Positions 46,576 to 58,800 of a DNA stretch of 64,000 bases are shown piece by piece. The notes beneath the pieces were generated by a model. That model saw nothing but the letters and a program-made list of their open reading frames with translations. It searched no databases and was not told the DNA's origin. Positions within the stretch are counted from its first letter, which is position 1. Each line of letters begins with the position of its first letter. The position numbers and the translations under genes are program-made. This stretch comes from Kappaphycus alvarezii (taxonomy: Eukaryota > Rhodophyta > Florideophyceae > Gigartinales > Solieriaceae): the NCBI GenBank assembly GCA_002205965.3, contig NADL03000081.1, positions 124,001-188,000 of the forward strand, in the 5' to 3' direction.

Positions 46576-46637
46576 GTTTGAAACCCGAATGTGTTTCTTT
46601 TTGCGATGATATCGAATCAAAGGACAGAATTCGGAGC

Positions 46638-48603
46638 ATGAAAGAAGATTACCTTTGCAAAGAAAATAAGAATACGTCGAATTCCATATATGAAGATGTG
46701 AGCACGACGGAAGAGGTCCTTCAAAATATTGAGGTTGAGGATCAAGAAGAAAAAGGGCGCCAAATGGCAGAAATCCAAGGAAAAGTGCAGCACCTTCCCC
46801 CCCGCCTCACTGAAAATATCCGACATGTTAACATCTTCCGAAGTAATTGCATGGAGCGTTTCAGATTTAAGACAAGCAAGTGTACCGGTTACTCACTCGT
46901 TCGAACTTACCGACACTCAACCGATTTACCACAAGCCTAGACGTCAACCGCCAAAATATGACCAATTTATCTCAGAAAATGTTACAAGTATGCTGAAAAA
47001 TGATATTATTCGACCAGTTTCATCCCCATGGTCGTTTCCAGTTGTGGTCGCACCAAAGAAGGATGGAAAGCTGCGTTTTTGCGTCGATTACCGACAACTG
47101 AACCAGAGAATGATACCCGATCGATTTCCGATTCCGAACATGGAGGAGATCCTCGAGGACCTGAAGGACGGGAGATATTTCACCTCAATTGACCTTTACA
47201 CTGGCTATTGGCAGATTCCATTGGATGAAAAATGTAAGGAAAAAACAACCTTTACCAGCAAAGCCGGTACGTTCAGGTTCGAAGTGATGCCTTTTGGTCT
47301 CATGAATGCACCAGCTACATTCCAAAGAATGATGAACGAGGTTTTGAAAGGACTTCCATTCGCAAGAGTCTATATCGATGATGTCGTCATATTCTCAGAA
47401 ACATTGGATCAGCACATCTCGCACGTCAAGACAGTTGTGGAGAGGATATCGGAGTATAGCTTGAAAATTAAGTTGAGCAAATGCTTCTTTGCGAAAACTT
47501 CTATCCAATTACTCGGTCATATCGTCGACCAAGAGGGAATTAGAGTGGATCCAGAGAAAACGAAAAAAATAAAGTTGGCACCAAGGCCCGCTTCAAAGAC
47601 GGAGGTCCGAAGCTTCTTAGGACTGGCCTCATATTACAGAAGATTTATCAAAGATTTCGCCAAGACTGCAGCACCGTTACATGCCAGCACTACGAAGAAC
47701 GGAAAATTTTACTGGAACAAGGAAATGGAAACTGCATTTCAGGAGCTTAAAGATAAGCTATGTGTCCCCCCAGTTCTCATGTACCCAGATTTCAAGAGAC
47801 CATTCGTTGTGGAGACAGATGCCTCAGAACGGTCTTTGGGTGCCGTTTTGTCCCAAAAAGATGAAAACGGAAGACTACACCCTGTTCAATTCGCAAGCCG
47901 AACTCTGAATGATGCGGAAAAGAGATACTCAGTCTGCGAGAAAGAAGCGCTAGCTGTCGTCTTCGCGCTGAAAAAGTTTCGCGTATACCTTTTATCACTC
48001 GAGAAATTTGTCTTGATAACTGATCACCAGGCACTTAAAACAGCATTCCAAAAGAAGGATGTACATCACCGCTTGGCCCGATGGCTCGACATTTTCGCAG
48101 AATATCGGTTTGAAATTGTGTATAGACCCGGACGCAATAATCAGCCTGCCGATTACCTATCCCGCTTGAGGGACGCACTGATTCCAAATGAAAAAGCTTC
48201 GGAGGACATCGTCGGAGTCGCCGAGTTGCAGTTGCCGAACGATAACGAGTACGAAGCTAATATTCACGGACTGATCAAATTCCTCGATGGACTAGAAATG
48301 AGAAAGGTTGATCTTGAACACCGAAATTGGGTACGCAGGAATCAAAAGGCTTTTACATTGTGGAATGGGAAACTCTTCCGGCACACTAAAGCCGGTCCCC
48401 GACTAGTGGCCCCTTTGAAAGAAAGAATGAAGATCTTGAGGACTTTCCATGATGAGCTAGGGCATTGGGATCTCGAAACAACCAAAAAATTCGTAACTGA
48501 GAGATTCTGGTGGCCCAGTATCCATAAGAATATCTATAATTTCGTGAAAAGCTGCGACAACTGCCAAAAATTCACTCCAATACGAAGTATAAGACAACTC
48601 TAA
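46638..48603 (+). pseudogene. Gypsy copy 1 pol (RT, RNase H, start of integrase), broken
   Basis: The first in-frame ATG of the pol frame is at 46638, and the frame is open from 46557. A change in a C run near 46798-46803 shifts it into the long frame 46729-48603. This carries reverse transcriptase (FCVDYRQLN, FTSIDLYTGYWQIPL, FEVMPFGLMNAPATFQ, catalytic YIDD at 47371-47382), RNase H (ETDASERSLGAVLSQ, EKEALAVVFALKKF, ITDHQAL, RPGRNNQPADYLSR) and the integrase HHCC zinc finger (HDELGH ... CDNCQKF, about 48449-48580). The stop at 48603 comes from a frameshift. Degraded integrase core continues to 48950, where the glutamate of the DDE triad is lost. Confidence 0.85.
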
Positions 48604-49098
48604 GTTTTCCAGTTTCCGGTCTTTTGAAACCTTCTCAATTGACTTTGCCGGCCCGTTCAAGGAAACTTCTTCCGGAAACAAATATCTCCTTATAGCGGAA
48701 CATCTACTGGATGGCCAATAGCAGTTGCAGGTGAGGAGACCAATGCTGAGGTGGTACTGAGATTCATCGAAAAAGAAATAATTGAACCGTTTGGTCTTCC
48801 AAAAAGGATCATCTCGGATAACGCCCTTTGTTTTACTGCAACTTCACTGCTTCGAGTTTTGAAGAGAAAGGGATTCAGCTGAAGACAGTTCTCGACTACG
48901 CTCTTATGTCAAACGGAAAGCCAAAAAGATGATTGGAACTATCAAACGCGCACCTACTTTTTGGAATATTTTATAGGTAATCAACTGCATCCCTATTCGT
49001 TTGAAAGGCCTCATGTTTTAACAATAAGGCAAATTACATTAATAGAAACAGAAGAAGAATGATGACGAGTCGGGACGTTCGTCTTGAGCGAGGGGGCG

Positions 49099-49728
49099 TG
49101 ATATAATGAAAATTGTAGATATTCCTTGGCATGCTGCGCTGGCTGAGTTGGCTGCGCTGGCTGAGTTGGCATGCTGCGCTGGCCGAGTTGGCATGCTGTG
49201 CTGGCTGAGTTGGCATGCTGCGCTGGCTGAGCTGTCACTGTACTTACAATTATATTTTTAATTATTTTTAGAGGGATGCTTTGCACTGTACTGTGGCGGT
49301 GCAGATTTGGCACATAGGTACTGTATAGATGCTACAGAATGTGAGGGTTGAAAACTCTATATAAGGGGCTGTTTGCATGAAATGGTAGGACTACTTGGGA
49401 GCCAGCATACCCGAGCGGGGCGCTCAACAAGTTAAGTCAAATACAAAGCATAAAGGAAGTTGGCAGACAACTTCAAGCCAAGTCCCGAGTAGTAGGAAGT
49501 TGAGAGTCAACTTCAGACCCAAGAAAACTTTTTCTTACGCTAGTCGCAGAGCGTCGGTGGTAGACCCTGCCCCTTTTATACTTGCTTGTAGCTTCCTCAA
49601 CTCTCTTCTATATACACTCCCTTTTGTTCGTTCAACAATATCACGGTAGCACTTTTGTCGCTCGCAACACCTCCTTCTCAGGGTAATTGGTTCTGAGGAT
49701 CTCTTCCCCCGCCGATTTACCCCTATCA
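49099..49728 (+). repeat. Gypsy copy 1 3' LTR (630 bp)
   Basis: Nearly identical to 43918-44548, with a one-base T-run difference and a few substitutions near the U5 end. It is preceded by the purine tract GAGCGAGGGGGCG (49086-49098), the likely polypurine tract. Confidence 0.9.
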
Positions 49729-49733
49729 GAGTG

Positions 49734-50579
49734 CAAACTAAAAAACTTGTTACAGTAAAAGGATCTATCTCGCCCTGAGAAACTGGAAATCGGGACTTTT
49801 GATTAACCATTCTAACGCATAATTTCTGCCTTTGGAAGGATTTCCCTTTTTTTAACATAAAATTTAATTGTGTGCTTATGAAAGTGTACATGAGGTCTGC
49901 GCCACGCAGATGGTGGTGGTAGATCTTTATTTGTCATACAATGTCGCACAGAGGCGTGCGGAGGGTATTTATAAATTAACTACGGATGCGGGCGGCGGGT
50001 AGAAACTCGCAGATACCGTACTTCGTGAAGTTTTCCGAACGGCCAATTATTGAGCTCGGTATGTGAACCCCCCTCTTCATCAGGCAAAGTTTACACCTGA
50101 TGATGAGGGGGCGTCTCCGTGCGTTGAACGCTGATGAATCAACATGTTGAAGATCAAAATCTCAAAATTTTCGCCATGGGCGGGCCATTGCCTAACCCTG
50201 TGCAGTGTTCTGAGGTTCCCTTCGCATGATAACACGCTGCAATCTACTGTAATAAGATGGATGAAAAACATCTAGAACAGGAACGAGAAGAGCAAGGTTA
50301 ACTTGGAAAGTGCGATCGCAGCTTAAGAAACAAGAACTGGAAAGGAGCTGCACAGACGATCAAAGGGCATCCTGCGGAAACTCTGTCTCTGGCACCATTG
50401 CATTTGCAGCGAAGGCGGTCGCTAAAGTAAAGAAAAGAGTTGCCAGCGTTGTCAGTCCGGAATCATATGCTTCACCCAGTGTTACGCGAAGGTCCCTTGA
50501 AAAGGAAAAGTCTGTATTTATGCCTTTATGGAGAGGAGGTGGGATTGATTAAAGATGCTGATGTGCAGGTGTAATCGGT
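49734..50579. other. Spacer between gypsy copy 1 and the decapeptide-repeat relic
   Basis: No supported gene. The plus-strand frame 50310-50552 (basic, 80 codons) has no recognisable motif and lies just upstream of the repeat region, so it could be its former N-terminus. An inverted repeat, CCTCTTCATCAGG(C) against CCTGATGATGAGGG, occurs near 50073-50110. Confidence 0.35.
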
Positions 50580-52441
50580 AGTGCCCACCCATAGTCGAAA
50601 TGAGGAGGGATTGGCAGAGCATGGTGGAGAGAGGGTAAGTGCGGAGAGACCGGGTCGAGGTGAGGTGGGGGGGGGGGTGGACCATGGCAAAGAAGGGTTG
50701 AGAAAGCCTGGTCGACATGAGGGAGTTGAGGTGCAAGATGGAGATAAGAGGGGATTGGGGAGGCCTGGAGATGAGGTGGGAGTGAGAAAGCATGGTCCGG
50801 ATGAGGACAGATTAGTGGATCATGGTGGGAAGTGAATAGGTGTAGTGAGGCCGTATCAGGTGAGGTAAGAGGGGGGATGCCTAGTCGGGATATGGATGGA
50901 GGTTTCGAGCATGATGGAGAGGAAACGAGAGTGGGAGGGCCTGGTGCAGATGGAGTGAGAGAGGTAAAAAATTGGTGAAGAAGGAGCAAGAGTGGTGGAG
51001 CATCATAGACTTTTGGTGGAAGTGGGGCTGGTGGTGCATTGTCGAGATGAGATTGGTGTGCGGAAATCTGTTAGGAATAGCATGGATATGTTGAGGTACG
51101 GTGGAGGTGAGCTAGAAGTGATGACGGCTGTCGGGGAGGACATGATATTGATGAAGCCTGATGAGGAAGATTTGACAGACGGAGAGTGTAAAGAGGGGAA
51201 GGTATCAGCCTTGAGGCCTGTTGAGGCGAAGATGGAAGCGGTTATGCAGAGTATGCACGGTAAGAGTATGGTGAAAAATGATAGGGAGAATTTGAAAGAA
51301 GTGAGACGCACCAATATGGGCGTGGAAGTCGCGGAGATTAAACGACATGAACAGATGATGCCTACATTTGATTCTGATTGGGCCGGTGCGCGAAGCATGC
51401 AAGTAAGGGAAGCTCGGATGAAAAGTGGTAATCACCATAGCGCTGCGGAAGATGACAGAATTGACGTACGTGCTATTTTGGAGACACACGACTAGAACAC
51501 TGTTCCAATCCGGGAAATGTCATTCCGCACATATTTACTCTCTGTATCGGCGGAGTCTGACCCTTTGATGAAACCATATATTCGTCGGTATCAACAATAT
51601 GCTGCAGTTGACTACCAAGGCGCTAAGGATGCATGGTGACAATTCGTCGAGTCAAGATTCATGTGTGCTGTTCCAAGGTCGCTGCGCTGCGATCGAACAT
51701 TTGAGCGCGAAATGAAAGAAGTCTACTTTCTCAATGCTGTGGCAAAACTCCTCACACATGATGGTGGTTTCAATGACAGCTCTATGCCACTGTTCAGAGA
51801 TGGGCTTATGAACCGCGTCTGGAATGGTTTCGGCACGAGGCCTCATTTCTATTTCGAATATTACTATAGACGGAGGTTGGGAATTTGCTTTCCAATTGAT
51901 GCATATGAGTCAGCACATTTGTTAGTGCGAGAGATGCTGACTTGCTTCCCTGCATTCCCTGCGTGGTACAAGAACCTGAAATACCCAATGCACTAACCTG
52001 TGCCATTGGCACCCATCATTTTCTGCTATCATTAGCAACTAGCGTCATCTGGTAATCTACAGACAAAAAAAGCAAAAGGGGTTATGATATCTTGAAATCC
52101 ATTCTCTTATTACGGCGGTGTGGTGGGCCATGGCCAAAAACGGCCGCCGCCTTATGCTCCCCGAGGAGACTATTTGGTCGTTTTTAGAAGCATGTAAGAG
52201 CATATTGCTCGGAGTTGATGAATCGGTTCCCTACATCATAGAATGCATGCGGGCCGCAATAAATGTCAACAGACGTTTCTGGCACGGCTATAGAAGTGGA
52301 ATAGAGGGTATTGATGTTTCCTTTTATGTTATGGGAAGCAAAGTAACCTGCACGCCCTACCAGATTGGAGCATTCGGAACGGTTACCTACCAGGATCCAC
52401 GTTTTAGACGTCGGAGAAATTGCATACGGCAATCGAGGTGA
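50580..52441 (+). pseudogene. Decayed gene with degenerate 10-residue repeats
   Basis: Plus-strand frames from about 50581 encode a run of about 25 imperfect decapeptides of the form (D/E)-x-(G/V)-(L/V)-x-(K/R/x)-(P/H)-G-x-(D/E), such as EEGLAEHGGE, VGVRKHGPDE and later DEIGVRKSVRN. At the DNA level this is a GC-rich tandem repeat of about 30 bp, clearest at 50581-50835. From 50992 one frame runs to 51996 with two stops (TAG at 51493, TGA near 51640) and includes a globular-looking part (EREMKEVYFLNAVAKLL, SMPLFRDGLMNRVWNGF). A further frame, 52118-52441, follows. Family not recognised. A run of guanines at about 50668-50680 may add sequence errors. Confidence 0.45.
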
Positions 52442-53062
52442 AATGGGATTGCGCGCTCGCGCCCGATGGCTCTACATGTCACAGAGCAAGATGGTACTGA
52501 AGTACCAGGTCTGGCTCACCTAGCACGAAAAGAGCATTGCAATAATCCTGATTCAGGGGGCGTGTTGTTGAGGGAACTGCTGGAGAACATTATGAAAAAA
52601 AGAGAAGCGTAACTAAGACTGAAGTCTGCCAAGCGGCAAATATCACAACTTTACACCAACTTGCATAAACTTAAACAACTTTTGGTAGAAGCCCATTCCG
52701 ACGCTCCGAAGCTCATCGAAATGAGTATGGTAGCATTAAATGGGGCTCTGTTGATCCTCGAACCCGTGGTCCACCGGTAAGAAAAATAGCTTTTCCACAG
52801 GACAGAACTTGATTTGAAAGGGGAGTGAACGACATTGCACCTGAATGGTATCCTCGTATATTCAAGTACCCGCCTCGTTCTGTAGCACGTTATGGGGAAG
52901 AATTACGATTTGAAAATTGCAACAGGGATCATGACGTGGATTAAATATTTCAAATACACCTGAGAGGTCATTACTTTGACTAAGAAAACAAAATGGGACG
53001 CTGAAGATGTCGTTGACCTGTCGAAATGTGTAGAAAGCTCCACTGCTCAATCAAAAATCGAG
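52442..53062. other. Spacer left of gypsy copy 2
   Basis: Short frames with no motif; possibly the downstream end of the preceding relic (a helical piece near 52640-52780: LYTNLHKLKQLLVEA). The target duplication GCTTT lies at 53063-53067. Confidence 0.35.
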
Positions 53063-53067
53063 GCTTT

Positions 53068-53786
53068 TGATGTGCGCAAATTCGCGCACGAAAAAATCTA
53101 GATGAGGACCATGATTGTATACAGTATCGGAATTGGGAAGATATTTTTACATTTTTTGAATTTGCAAGATATTTTTAATTTGGGTGAGTGTGGCAAATTC
53201 GTCGGCTGATTTTTTCATTTTAGGACACGCTGTCATAGTAGATGTCAGTACAGTTCCAGGTTGTGGGTGATACGACAAGTAGCTCTGAAAGGTCTATATA
53301 ATGGCCACATCAATTCCCACCCCTGGCCGATGGATGGCTGGCATGGGTATGGCACCTAGATATTTACCTTGAGGAAATATCTTCTAATAGTCTCTCTGGT
53401 TCACACGATTACCGTGAATACATTTTATGGTTATTAGTATGTTTGTTTGAGACTTTTGGGGTAGCCAAAAGTCTATATAAGCGAGTAAACTGCTTCCTTT
53501 AGTGGAGGGTGAAGCAAGTTGGGAGACAACTTCAAGCCAAGTCCCGAGTAGTAGGAAGTTGAGAGTCAACTTCAGACCCAAGAAAACTTTTCCTTACGCT
53601 AGTCGCAGAGCGTCGGTGGTAGACCCTGCCCCTTTTATACTTGCTTGTAGCTTCCTCAACTCTCTTCTATATACACTCCCTTTTGTTTGTTCAACAATAC
53701 CACGGCAGCACTTTTGTCGCTCGCAACACCTCCTTCTCAGGGTAATTGGTTCTGAGGATCTCTTCCCCGCCGATTTACCCCTATCA
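53068..53786 (+). repeat. Gypsy copy 2 5' LTR (719 bp)
   Basis: Starts TGATGTGCGCAAATTCGC as in the solo LTR at 26707-28078. The U3 differs completely from that of copy 1, while R/U5 (from about 53516) is nearly identical to it. TATATAA is at 53474-53480, about 40 bp before the shared part. Confidence 0.92.
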
Positions 53787-53788
53787 TT

Positions 53789-53806
53789 TGGTACTCTTTG
53801 GAGGGG
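53789..53806 (+). other. Putative primer-binding site, gypsy copy 2
   Basis: TGGTACTCTTTGGAGGGG begins two bases after the LTR, as in copy 1, with one base fewer in the middle. Confidence 0.45.
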
Positions 53807-53874
53807 GTTGCACCCGAGGTATTCGAGTTGAGCAGTAGTAAGGAACACTTCGGGGGGATTTCTTCTCGGTAATC

Positions 53875-55747
53875 ATGGATTTCAATGCTGCTCGTATAAC
53901 GTTCACAGGGGGCAAGACTGAAGACGTTGAGGAGTTTCTTTACACATACGTCAACGTTGTGATGCGAGAGAAGGGCGATGAAGAGAAGGCCGCAAGTGTC
54001 TTCGCCTATCTTCATGGTGACGCAAAGCACAAATATAAGTCCAAGTTTATCGACGGGTGGTCTCTTAACGGGAATGGGCGTAACTTCGGTGAGGTATGTG
54101 AGTGGCTTGTGAAAGAGTATGCTAAGGAGGTAGAACCAGATGAGATGATTCGTACCGCCATAGAGGCCCGGCTCAACTTCGACGATTTGTTAAGCTCATT
54201 GGTGTACTTGTGTGATCTTTATGAAAAGGCTGGGTTCAACGCCCAAGCCAAGTACGGAATGCTGCGTAAGGCGGCTATGGGGATAAGCGGCTCTCCGATT
54301 TCCTCCTCATCAAGGCCCTCACACTTTTGATGAACTGAAGGGTACCATAGTAGAATTTGTCAAAAATTCGGAGACGTTTCAGTCACTGAGTGAGGTACCG
54401 AGGGAAACCCGCACGTCGATGTCTATCGTACACCCTGAAAAAAATTATCAAAGGCCGGCTACTAGTGCAGCGGCATTAGAATTTGTCAGGAGCGATGTCA
54501 AAAACTTGGAAGAAAGGTTGGAAACCCGATTCGATAATCGACTTGACATGATAACCTCGCAGTTGGAAAGCCTTACTCTTACCATTAAGAAGAACCAGTC
54601 TGGGGCCCCTAAAGCCGCAGAAGTCTGTTCTTACTGTCACAAGCCTGGACACTTTGCAAACAGGTGTCCTGATAATCCACATAGAAACACTCGTTGTGCA
54701 AAGTGCGGTCGATATGGGCATCATGAAAGTAACTGCTGGTCTAAAGACAACAGAAGAGCAAATTTATCGGAAGCCAGGAGTGAGTCAGGACCAGAGGTGA
54801 AAATATTACAAAATAGAAGGGATCAAAGGTTGACGGATGCCGGTAACGTATCCATCGCTGAAGAGATTAGTCAAGTCAATGTGACAAAAAGGGATGGGGA
54901 AGGGAACATTTTATCGAAGAAACCTAGGCTAGAGTATGGAGTGCTGGAGCATATCCCAGCACCTGTACCTCCTCGAACCAAGAGGTCTGATCAAGTTGTT
55001 CCAGGAGTGGGAGTCACTCCGGCCAAGAAGACGAAAAAGAGTAAGAAAGTTAAGAGTATCTCTAAGGACGTACTAGAGTATGTGAAGAGGTACAATTTGG
55101 TGGCTGAGCTTGCATCGGCTCCAACTGGGATAACGTTTGGTCAACTTTTGAGGGGCGACGCAGAGGATGCGAGAAAAGAACTCAAAAAAAATTATCAGGT
55201 CTAATAAGTCCGCTAAGGGTAAGAAACTGTTTCTTCAATCGGCCTGACAGCACCAAGACGTCTTAAGCTGGTACCAGTCAAAGTATTGGGTATGAAAACC
55301 CAAGCTCTCTTCGATTCGGGTGCTGTTCCAAACCTCATTTCAAAACCTTGGTGACAGATCTAGGTCTCGAAATTACTCCAACGACTCGAAAATACTGTAG
55401 CGGATGGAACCGTCTCAAAATGCATGGGCACTGTTGACAAGGTTTCCGTGTTCTTTGGGGACTCTAAAGTTGATGTAGACTTTCTTGTCATGCCGGATCT
55501 CCCTTTCGATGCAATCATTGGCTGCCCCACAATGGAAAGACTAGGAACATGCATTGACTTGGGCAACCAAATGGTTTCAGTTAATATTGACGGCAGAACC
55601 GTGAAGATGCCCCTGGATTTCGACAAAAGCACGCATCCTGAAGATTTAAAAGAAACGGACAGTGAAGATTTCACTTCTAGCTATGACAGCGAAGATTCGG
55701 AACCAACTAACACTTTCGGAAGTGGAAAAGGGTACCCTCGGGGGTAA
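53875..55747 (+). pseudogene. Gypsy copy 2 gag-protease, frameshifted
   Basis: Begins with ATG at 53875 (MDFNAARITFTGGK) in the correct frame, unlike copy 1. Two one-base losses in G runs (near 54281 and 54315) shift the frame before the coiled coil. The segment 54419-55204 then holds the coiled coil and two CCHC knuckles (about 54626-54737). An extra A near 55185 and losses near 55245, 55343 and 55392 disrupt the linker and protease start. The protease DSGA sits near 55316-55327, and the end, with IIGCPTMERLG, runs to the stop at 55745-55747. Otherwise almost identical to copy 1. Confidence 0.85.
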
Positions 55748-55812
55748 TGAACATGGCATGGGACGATTATGATTCCGGGTTTGAAACAGATGACGACTGG
55801 ATTCTAGGATAA
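55747..55812 (+). CDS. Short acidic linker ORF between gag-pro and pol (copy 2)
   Basis: Same TAATG stop/start overlap and the same 21-residue acidic peptide as in copy 1, followed by a stop just before the pol frame. Its role is unknown; it could couple gag-pro termination to downstream translation. Confidence 0.4.
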   Translation: MNMAWDDYDSGFETDDDWILG

Positions 55813-55874
55813 GTTTGAAACCCGAATGTGTTTCTTTTTGCGATGATATCGAATCAAAGGACAGAATTCGGAGC

Positions 55875-58800
55875 ATGAAAGAAGATTACCTTTGCAAAGA
55901 AAATAAGAATACGTCGAATTCCATATATGAAGATGTGAGCACGACGGAAGAGGTCCTTCAAAATATTGAGGTTGAGGATCAAGAAGAAAAAGGGCGCCAA
56001 ATGGCAGAAATCCAAGGAAAAGTGCAGCACCTTCCCGCCCCCGCCTCACTGAAAATATCCGACATGTTAACATCTTCCGAAGTAATTGCATGGAGCGTTT
56101 CAGATTTAAGACAAGCAAGTGTACCGGTTACTCACTCGTTCGAACTTACCGACACTCAACCGATTTACCACAAGCCTAGACGTCAACCGCCAAAATATGA
56201 CCAATTTATCTCAGAAAATGTTACAAGTATGCTGAAAAATGATATTATTCGACCAGTTTCATCCCCATGGTCGTTTCCAGTTGTGGTCGCACCAAAGAAG
56301 GATGGAAAGCTGCGTTTTTGCGTCGATTACCGACAACTGAACCAGAGAATGATACCCGATCGATTTCCGATTCCGAACATGGAGGAGATCCTCGAGGACC
56401 TGAAGGACGGGAGATATTTCACCTCAATTGACCTTTACACTGGCTATTGGCAGATTCCATTGGATGAAAAATGTAAGGAAAAAACAACCTTTACCAGCAA
56501 AGCCGGTACGTTCAGGTTCGAAGTGATGCCTTTTGGTCTCATGAATGCACCAGCTACATTCCAAAGAATGATGAACGAGGTTTTGAAAGGACTTCCATTC
56601 GCAAGAGTCTATATCGATGATGTCGTCATATTCTCAGAAACATTGGATCAGCACATCTCGCACGTCAAGACAGTTGTGGAGAGGATATCGGAGTATAGCT
56701 TGAAAATTAAGTTGAGCAAATGCTTCTTTGCGAAAACTTCTATCCAATTACTCGGTCATATCGTCGACCAAGAGGGAATTAGAGTGGATCCAGAGAAAAC
56801 GAAAAAAATAAAGTTGGCACCAAGGCCCGCTTCAAAGACGGAGGTCCGAAGCTTCTTAGGACTGGCCTCATATTACAGAAGATTTATCAAAGATTTCGCC
56901 AAGACTGCAGCACCGTTACATGCCAGCACTACGAAGAACGGAAAATTTTACTGGAACAAGGAAATGGAAACTGCATTTAGGAGCTTAAAGATAAGCTATG
57001 TGTCCCCCCAGTTCTCATGTACCCAGATTTCAAGAGACCATTCGTTGTGGAGACAGATGCCTCAGAACGGTCTTTGGGTGCCGTTTTGTCCCAAAAAGAT
57101 GAAAACGGAAGACTACACCCTGTTCAATTCGCAAGCCGAACTCTGAATGACGCGGAAAAAAAGATACTCAGTCTGCGAGAAAGAAGCGCTAGCTGTCGTC
57201 TTCGCGCTGAAAAAGTTTCGCGTATACCTTTTATCACTCGAGAAATTTGTCTTGATAACTGATCACCAGGCACTTAAAACAGCATTCCAAAAGAAGGATG
57301 TACATCACCGCTTGGCCCGATGGCTCGACATTTTCGCAGAATATCGGTTTGAAATTGTGTATAGACCCGGACGCAATAATCAGCCTGCCGATTACCTATC
57401 CCGCTTGAGGGACGCACTGATTCCAAATGAAAAAGCTTCGGAGGACATCGTCGGAGTCGCCGAGTTGCAGTTGCCGAACGATAACGAGTACGAAGCTAAT
57501 ATTCACGGACTGATCAAATTCCTCGATGGACTAGAAATGAGAAAGGTTGATCTTGAACACCGAAATTGGGTACGCAGGAATCAAAAGGCTTTTACATTGT
57601 GGAATGGGAAACTCTTCCGGCACACTAAAGCCGGTCCCCGACTAGTGGCCCCTTTGAAAGAAAGAATGAAGATCTTGAGGACTTTCCATGATGAGCTAGG
57701 GCATTGGGATCTCGAAACAACCAAAAAATTCGTAACTGAGAGATTCTGGTGGCCCGGTATCCATAAGGACGTCTATAATTTCGTGAAAAGCTGCGACAAC
57801 TGCCAAAAATTCACTCCAATACGGAAGTATAAGACAACTCTAAGTTTTCCAGTTTCCGGTCTCTTTGAAACCTTCTCAATTGACTTCGCGGGCCCGTTCA
57901 AGGAAACTTCTTCCGGAAACAAATATCTCCTTATAGGGGTGGAACATCTTACTGGATGGCCAATAGCAGTTGCAGTCGAGGAGGCAAATGCTGAGGTGGT
58001 ACTGAGATTCATCGAAAAAGAAATAATTGAACCGTTTGGTCTTCCAAAAAGGATCATCTCGGATAACGCCCTTTGTTTTACTGCAACTTCACTGCTTCGT
58101 TTTTTGGAAGAGAAAGGGATTCAGCTGAAGACCGTTCTCGCATACGCTCCTATGTCCAACGGGAAAGCGGAGAGGATGGTTGGAACCATCAAACGAGCAA
58201 TATCGAAAACTATGTTGGAGAATGAAATCCAGTGGGAAGATGCCTTACCAAAAGTGTTATACGGCTACCGTCGAAGAAGAGGAAGAAATGGACGCTCACC
58301 ATTCGAGCTAATGTACGGAAGGGCTCCTAGAATGTTACAGAGAGACATGGAAACAAATATTATCGATGAAGAGAGTAGGGAAGTTGAACTACTGGCCACC
58401 GAAGGCTGGAGATCACACCGCGCGCTAACACAGACAAGAAATAAGGATGCAGAACCTGCAGTCAGAACCTTTTCAGTTGGCTCTAAAGTACTTGTAGTAC
58501 ATGGAAAAGCAATGCAGCAGGCTGTGAAGTGGCCGGCCTTCCAAACCAAGTACTCGAACCCTTGCATCGTCACGGAGGAAAGACACCCGCACTATCAGCT
58601 CTGTTCAAGCTCAGGGAAGAGATCAAGGAGGGCCATCCATGCACGTCGTCTGGTCCCTTACCATCAGAGGCCTGAAGAATTCCTTCTCACACAGGACTAT
58701 GCGCAACCACGGGGCATACTCATCTTTAACTATAGAATGATTCCTATGGGAGGAAAAAGGGCCTGGGAATGGATCATCTCGGTTACGCGGGACTACTACG

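Larger units (their letters stand above)
43918..49728 (+). mobile_element. Ty3/gypsy retrotransposon, copy 1 (internally deleted, alternative U3)
   Basis: 5' LTR 43918-44548 and 3' LTR 49099-49728, both TGATATAATG...CTATCA, flanked by perfect 5-bp target duplications GAGTG (43913-43917 and 49729-49733). The inside is nearly identical to the copy at 53068-60586 from gag to the integrase zinc finger. It then diverges and has lost about 1.5 kb, including the integrase C-terminus and most of the C-terminal extension (junction near 48951). Near-identical LTRs point to a fairly recent insertion. It could not be autonomous. Confidence 0.92.

Noticed and set aside
50549..50989. 146-codon Ser/Pro/His-rich minus-strand ORF
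   Set aside because: Mirror image of the 30-bp plus-strand repeat; its length comes from the repeat and not from coding selection.
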